64,000 nt of DNA from Gammaproteobacteria bacterium (GTDB lineage: Bacteria; Pseudomonadota; Gammaproteobacteria; Pseudomonadales; Pseudohongiellaceae), in NCBI GenBank assembly GCA_041395725.1, contig JAWKZW010000001.1, positions 620,001-684,000 on the forward strand, given 5' to 3'. Positions 61,818 through 64,000 of the stretch are shown here, piece after piece; within the stretch, counting starts at the first letter, position 1, and each line of letters begins with the position of its first letter. The translations under genes and the position numbers were made by a program. The notes under the pieces are model-generated. The model did no database searches. It was not told the DNA's origin and worked only from the letters and a program-made list of their open reading frames with translations.

Positions 61818-63998
61818 TCAAAGTATAATTTTTGATATCTGGTAACTACGCAGTAAAAAATACATACCTGGTAATACCAAAAGAGTTAAAACAACGGCAG
61901 AAATCATTCCACCCACCATTGGTGCGGCAATCCGACTCATCACTTCCGATCCAGTACCAGTACCGAAAAAGATGGGAAGCAGACCTGCCACGATGGCAGT
62001 CGCTGTCATAACAACAGGACGCAAGCGCATAACAGCCCCATGTAATACACTTTCTACTAACATTTCTCTATCAGGCTGCCTGGATTCCTTACGACAGTCT
62101 TTAAGCATTTTTCCATAGGACTGATTAAGATAGACCAGCATAATTACTCCGATCTCGACGGCTATGCCCGCTAGCGCGATAAATCCTACGCCTACTGCAA
62201 CCGAAAAATTAAAACCATATAAATACATCAGCCAAAGTCCGCCACTGAATGCTAAGGGCAGAGTCCCCATGATTAGAGCGACTTCTGCAAAACTTCGAAA
62301 ATGGATATACAGTAGGATGAGAATTATGCCGAGAGTAATCGGAATTACGTAAGTCAACCTTTCCTTAGCTCGTTGCATATATTCGTATTGACCAGACCAA
62401 CTAATCGAATAGCCAGGAGGAAGTTGTATCTGCTCGTTTACGGCCTGTTGGGCAGCCGCGACATAAGTACCTACATCAATGTCCCGAATATCAACAAAGG
62501 ACCAACCATTTAACCGTGCATTTTCACTCTTGATACCCGGAGGCCCGTCTTCAATATACACTTCAGCCACATCTGCCAGTGCAATTCGGTGGCCACTTGC
62601 CGTTATAAGAGGCAACATTGAGATCGCATGAACTGAATCACGATAGGCCTGCGGATATCGCAGTCTAATAGGATAACGCTCAAGACCTTCAACTGACTCA
62701 CTAATATTCATGCCTCCTATCGCAGTCGTAATAATTTGTTGAATGTCGGCAATATTTAGCCCATGTCGTGCCGCTTGATCCCGCTGTATATCAACCTTTA
62801 CGTATCGCCCACCGGCCACCCTCTCTGAATACACTGACGTAGTACCTGGCACGTTCTGTAATATTCGTTCTAGATCTCTGCCTACACCCTCAATTACAGA
62901 TAGCTCAGGCCCGGCAATCTTGATTCCAACCGGTGTTTTTATGCCTGTCGCCAACATGTCGATCCTGGTTTTTATTGGCATAACAAAAGCGTTGGTAAGC
63001 CCCGGAATTGAAATGAGAGAATTCAACTCTTGAATTAGCGAATCAGTCGTCACTCCTTCTCGCCATTCATCTTTCGGCTTTAGTTGTATGAAAGTTTCAA
63101 TCATTGTCAGTGGTGCAGGATCAGTAGCACTTTCAGCACGACCCATCTTGCCAAACACAGTCTCTACTTCTGGAAGCGTCTTTATCAGTCTATCTGTTTG
63201 TTGCAACAGCTCGCGTGCCTTGCCGATGGATATTCCGGCGTACGTCGTAGGCATATACATAAGGTCGCCCTCATCGAGCGGCGGAATAAATTCACTACCT
63301 ATGCGTGTGACAGGCCAAAAGCCAACAACAGTCACAACTACTGCCAACAGCAGTGTTGTTTTAGGAAAGCGCAGTACCGATTTGATAAGGGGACGATAGC
63401 CGGCCCGCAGAACCCGGTTAAGCGGATTTTTGTCCTCATGCATAACATGACCACGAATAAAGTAGCCCATAAGTACCGGCACTACAGTTATAGCAATAAA
63501 TGCTGAAGCTGCCATGGCATAAGTCTTAGTATATGCGAGCGGAGAAAACATCCTGCCTTCCTGTGCTTCCAATGCAAAGACCGGTAGAAAGCTCATGGTT
63601 ATAATAAGAAGGCTAAAGAACAGCGCGGGGCCAACTTCTACAGCTGATGTCGCGACTATCTCCCATCTGTTTTCGTCCGTTAACGGCGTTTTCTCCATAT
63701 GTTTGTGCATGTTCTCAATCATCACGATCGCACCATCAATCATGACGCCAATGGCAATGGCTATACCGCCTAACGACATGATATTGGCGTTAATTCCCTG
63801 CCAATACATAATCGTAAACGCTGCCAAGATACCTACCGGTAGACTGAATATGGCGACAAGTGAAGAGCGGAAATGGAAAAGAAACACAATACAAACTAGT
63901 GCTACCACCAAAATCTCTTCCAGAAGTTTTTCTATTAAATTTTCAATGGATCTATCAATGAGATCGGACCTGTCATATACCGTCACAATCTCTACACC
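61818..63998 (-). CDS. cusA: CusA/CzcA-type RND copper-silver efflux pump, N-terminus off the window
   Basis: The last 727 residues or so of a roughly 1040-residue HAE-type RND pump. Visible are SDLIDRSIENLIEKLLEEIL, IGVMIDGAIVMIENMHKHME (the proton-relay Asp region), GSEFIPPLDEGDLMYMPTTY and GKMGRAESATDPAPLTMIET, the pattern of CusA-like Cu/Ag pumps. The C-terminal half ends with GIAVEIGVIMLVYLNQSYGK. It moves Cu(I) or Ag(I) out through a CusBC-type channel. The frame is open to the window end. It heads the copC/copD genes downstream. Confidence 0.92.
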   Translation of the reverse strand, partial: GVEIVTVYDRSDLIDRSIENLIEKLLEEILVVALVCIVFLFHFRSSLVAIFSLPVGILAAFTIMYWQGINANIMSLGGIAIAIGVMIDGAIVMIENMHKHMEKTPLTDENRWEIVATSAVEVGPALFFSLLIITMSFLPVFALEAQEGRMFSPLAYTKTYAMAASAFIAITVVPVLMGYFIRGHVMHEDKNPLNRVLRAGYRPLIKSVLRFPKTTLLLAVVVTVVGFWPVTRIGSEFIPPLDEGDLMYMPTTYAGISIGKARELLQQTDRLIKTLPEVETVFGKMGRAESATDPAPLTMIETFIQLKPKDEWREGVTTDSLIQELNSLISIPGLTNAFVMPIKTRIDMLATGIKTPVGIKIAGPELSVIEGVGRDLERILQNVPGTTSVYSERVAGGRYVKVDIQRDQAARHGLNIADIQQIITTAIGGMNISESVEGLERYPIRLRYPQAYRDSVHAISMLPLITASGHRIALADVAEVYIEDGPPGIKSENARLNGWSFVDIRDIDVGTYVAAAQQAVNEQIQLPPGYSISWSGQYEYMQRAKERLTYVIPITLGIILILLYIHFRSFAEVALIMGTLPLAFSGGLWLMYLYGFNFSVAVGVGFIALAGIAVEIGVIMLVYLNQSYGKMLKDCRKESRQPDREMLVESVLHGAVMRLRPVVMTATAIVAGLLPIFFGTGTGSEVMSRIAAPMVGGMISAVVLTLLVLPGMYFLLRSYQISKIIL

Positions 63999-64000
63999 CG

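Noticed and set aside
1..64000. CRISPR arrays, rRNA and tRNA genes
   Set aside because: No regularly spaced repeats, no rRNA-like stretch and no tRNA cloverleaf were noticed on either strand.

Overview
The window looks like accessory chromosome of a gammaproteobacterium, probably aquatic. The evidence is an integrative conjugative element (ICE) backbone of the PFGI-1/SXT-TOL type, a Cti fatty-acid isomerase and a Cop/Cus copper locus. The genus cannot be told from the sequence, and all family names were assigned by reading, without a database search.

Layout. 1-2.1 kb: a sterol-desaturase-family gene cut by the window edge, behind a membrane-anchored AraC-type regulator. 2.3-4.7 kb: a 141-bp palindromic element, then a toxin-antitoxin (TA) cluster made of HigBA, an Xre/MbcA-type antitoxin whose toxin is reduced to a stub, and a TacA/TacT-like DUF1778-GNAT pair with twin palindromic operators. 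4.76-23.5 kb: half of an ICE. It has DUF4400, TraD, PFL_4695-like, TIGR03759-like, PilL, an internal integrase, an inserted HipBA module, DUF6573, RadC, an STY4534-like protein, ParM with a small partner, TIGR03761, STY4528-like, DUF2857, ParB, a Cro/cI-like switch, an excisionase-like gene and a terminal tyrosine integrase. No relaxase, VirB4/TraC-type ATPase or mating-pore genes are present, so it should not transfer by itself.

23.5-27.1 kb is a scar zone: IS91-type transposase pieces, a frameshifted conjugation-type ATPase, two RadC pieces and an IS3-family element. An identical inverted IS copy lies at 41.0-42.4 kb, where it splits a universal stress protein gene; a 4-bp target duplication shows the insertion exactly. 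Between the two IS copies are a lipoprotein, a metallohydrolase-like lipoprotein, a two-gene unit with a homopolymer frameshift, an APC permease, a Lol-like lipid or lipoprotein export operon, and a decayed copy of a phosphorylase/PRPP-synthetase pair.

42.4-64 kb is on the minus strand and AT-richer than the ICE. It holds an EamA transporter, Cti, DUF5676, and an operon that may recycle nucleotides (AMP/thymidine phosphorylase, PRPP synthetase, beta-CASP nuclease, a helical protein). It then holds a copper and envelope-stress island: Met-rich protein, cytochrome c, porin, isoprenylcysteine-methyltransferase-like protein, DUF2933, MerR, CPA2 antiporter, Rieske protein, cupredoxin, CopA, a second MerR, CopD, CopC and CusA. 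Each MerR gene has a promoter with the unusual 19-bp spacer used by MerR-type activators, so the two blocks can be read as two metal-responsive units.

The most distinctive signals are: operator-like sites on both sides of the ICE repressor; Shine-Dalgarno (SD)-sequestering hairpins ahead of several ICE genes; a repeat-rich, hairpin-rich segment at 10.9-11.5 kb; the IS-split stress gene that reads through when the IS is removed; the A8 frameshift gene with a coupled 58-residue gene; and the phosphorylase/PRPP/nuclease operon with its decayed duplicate.
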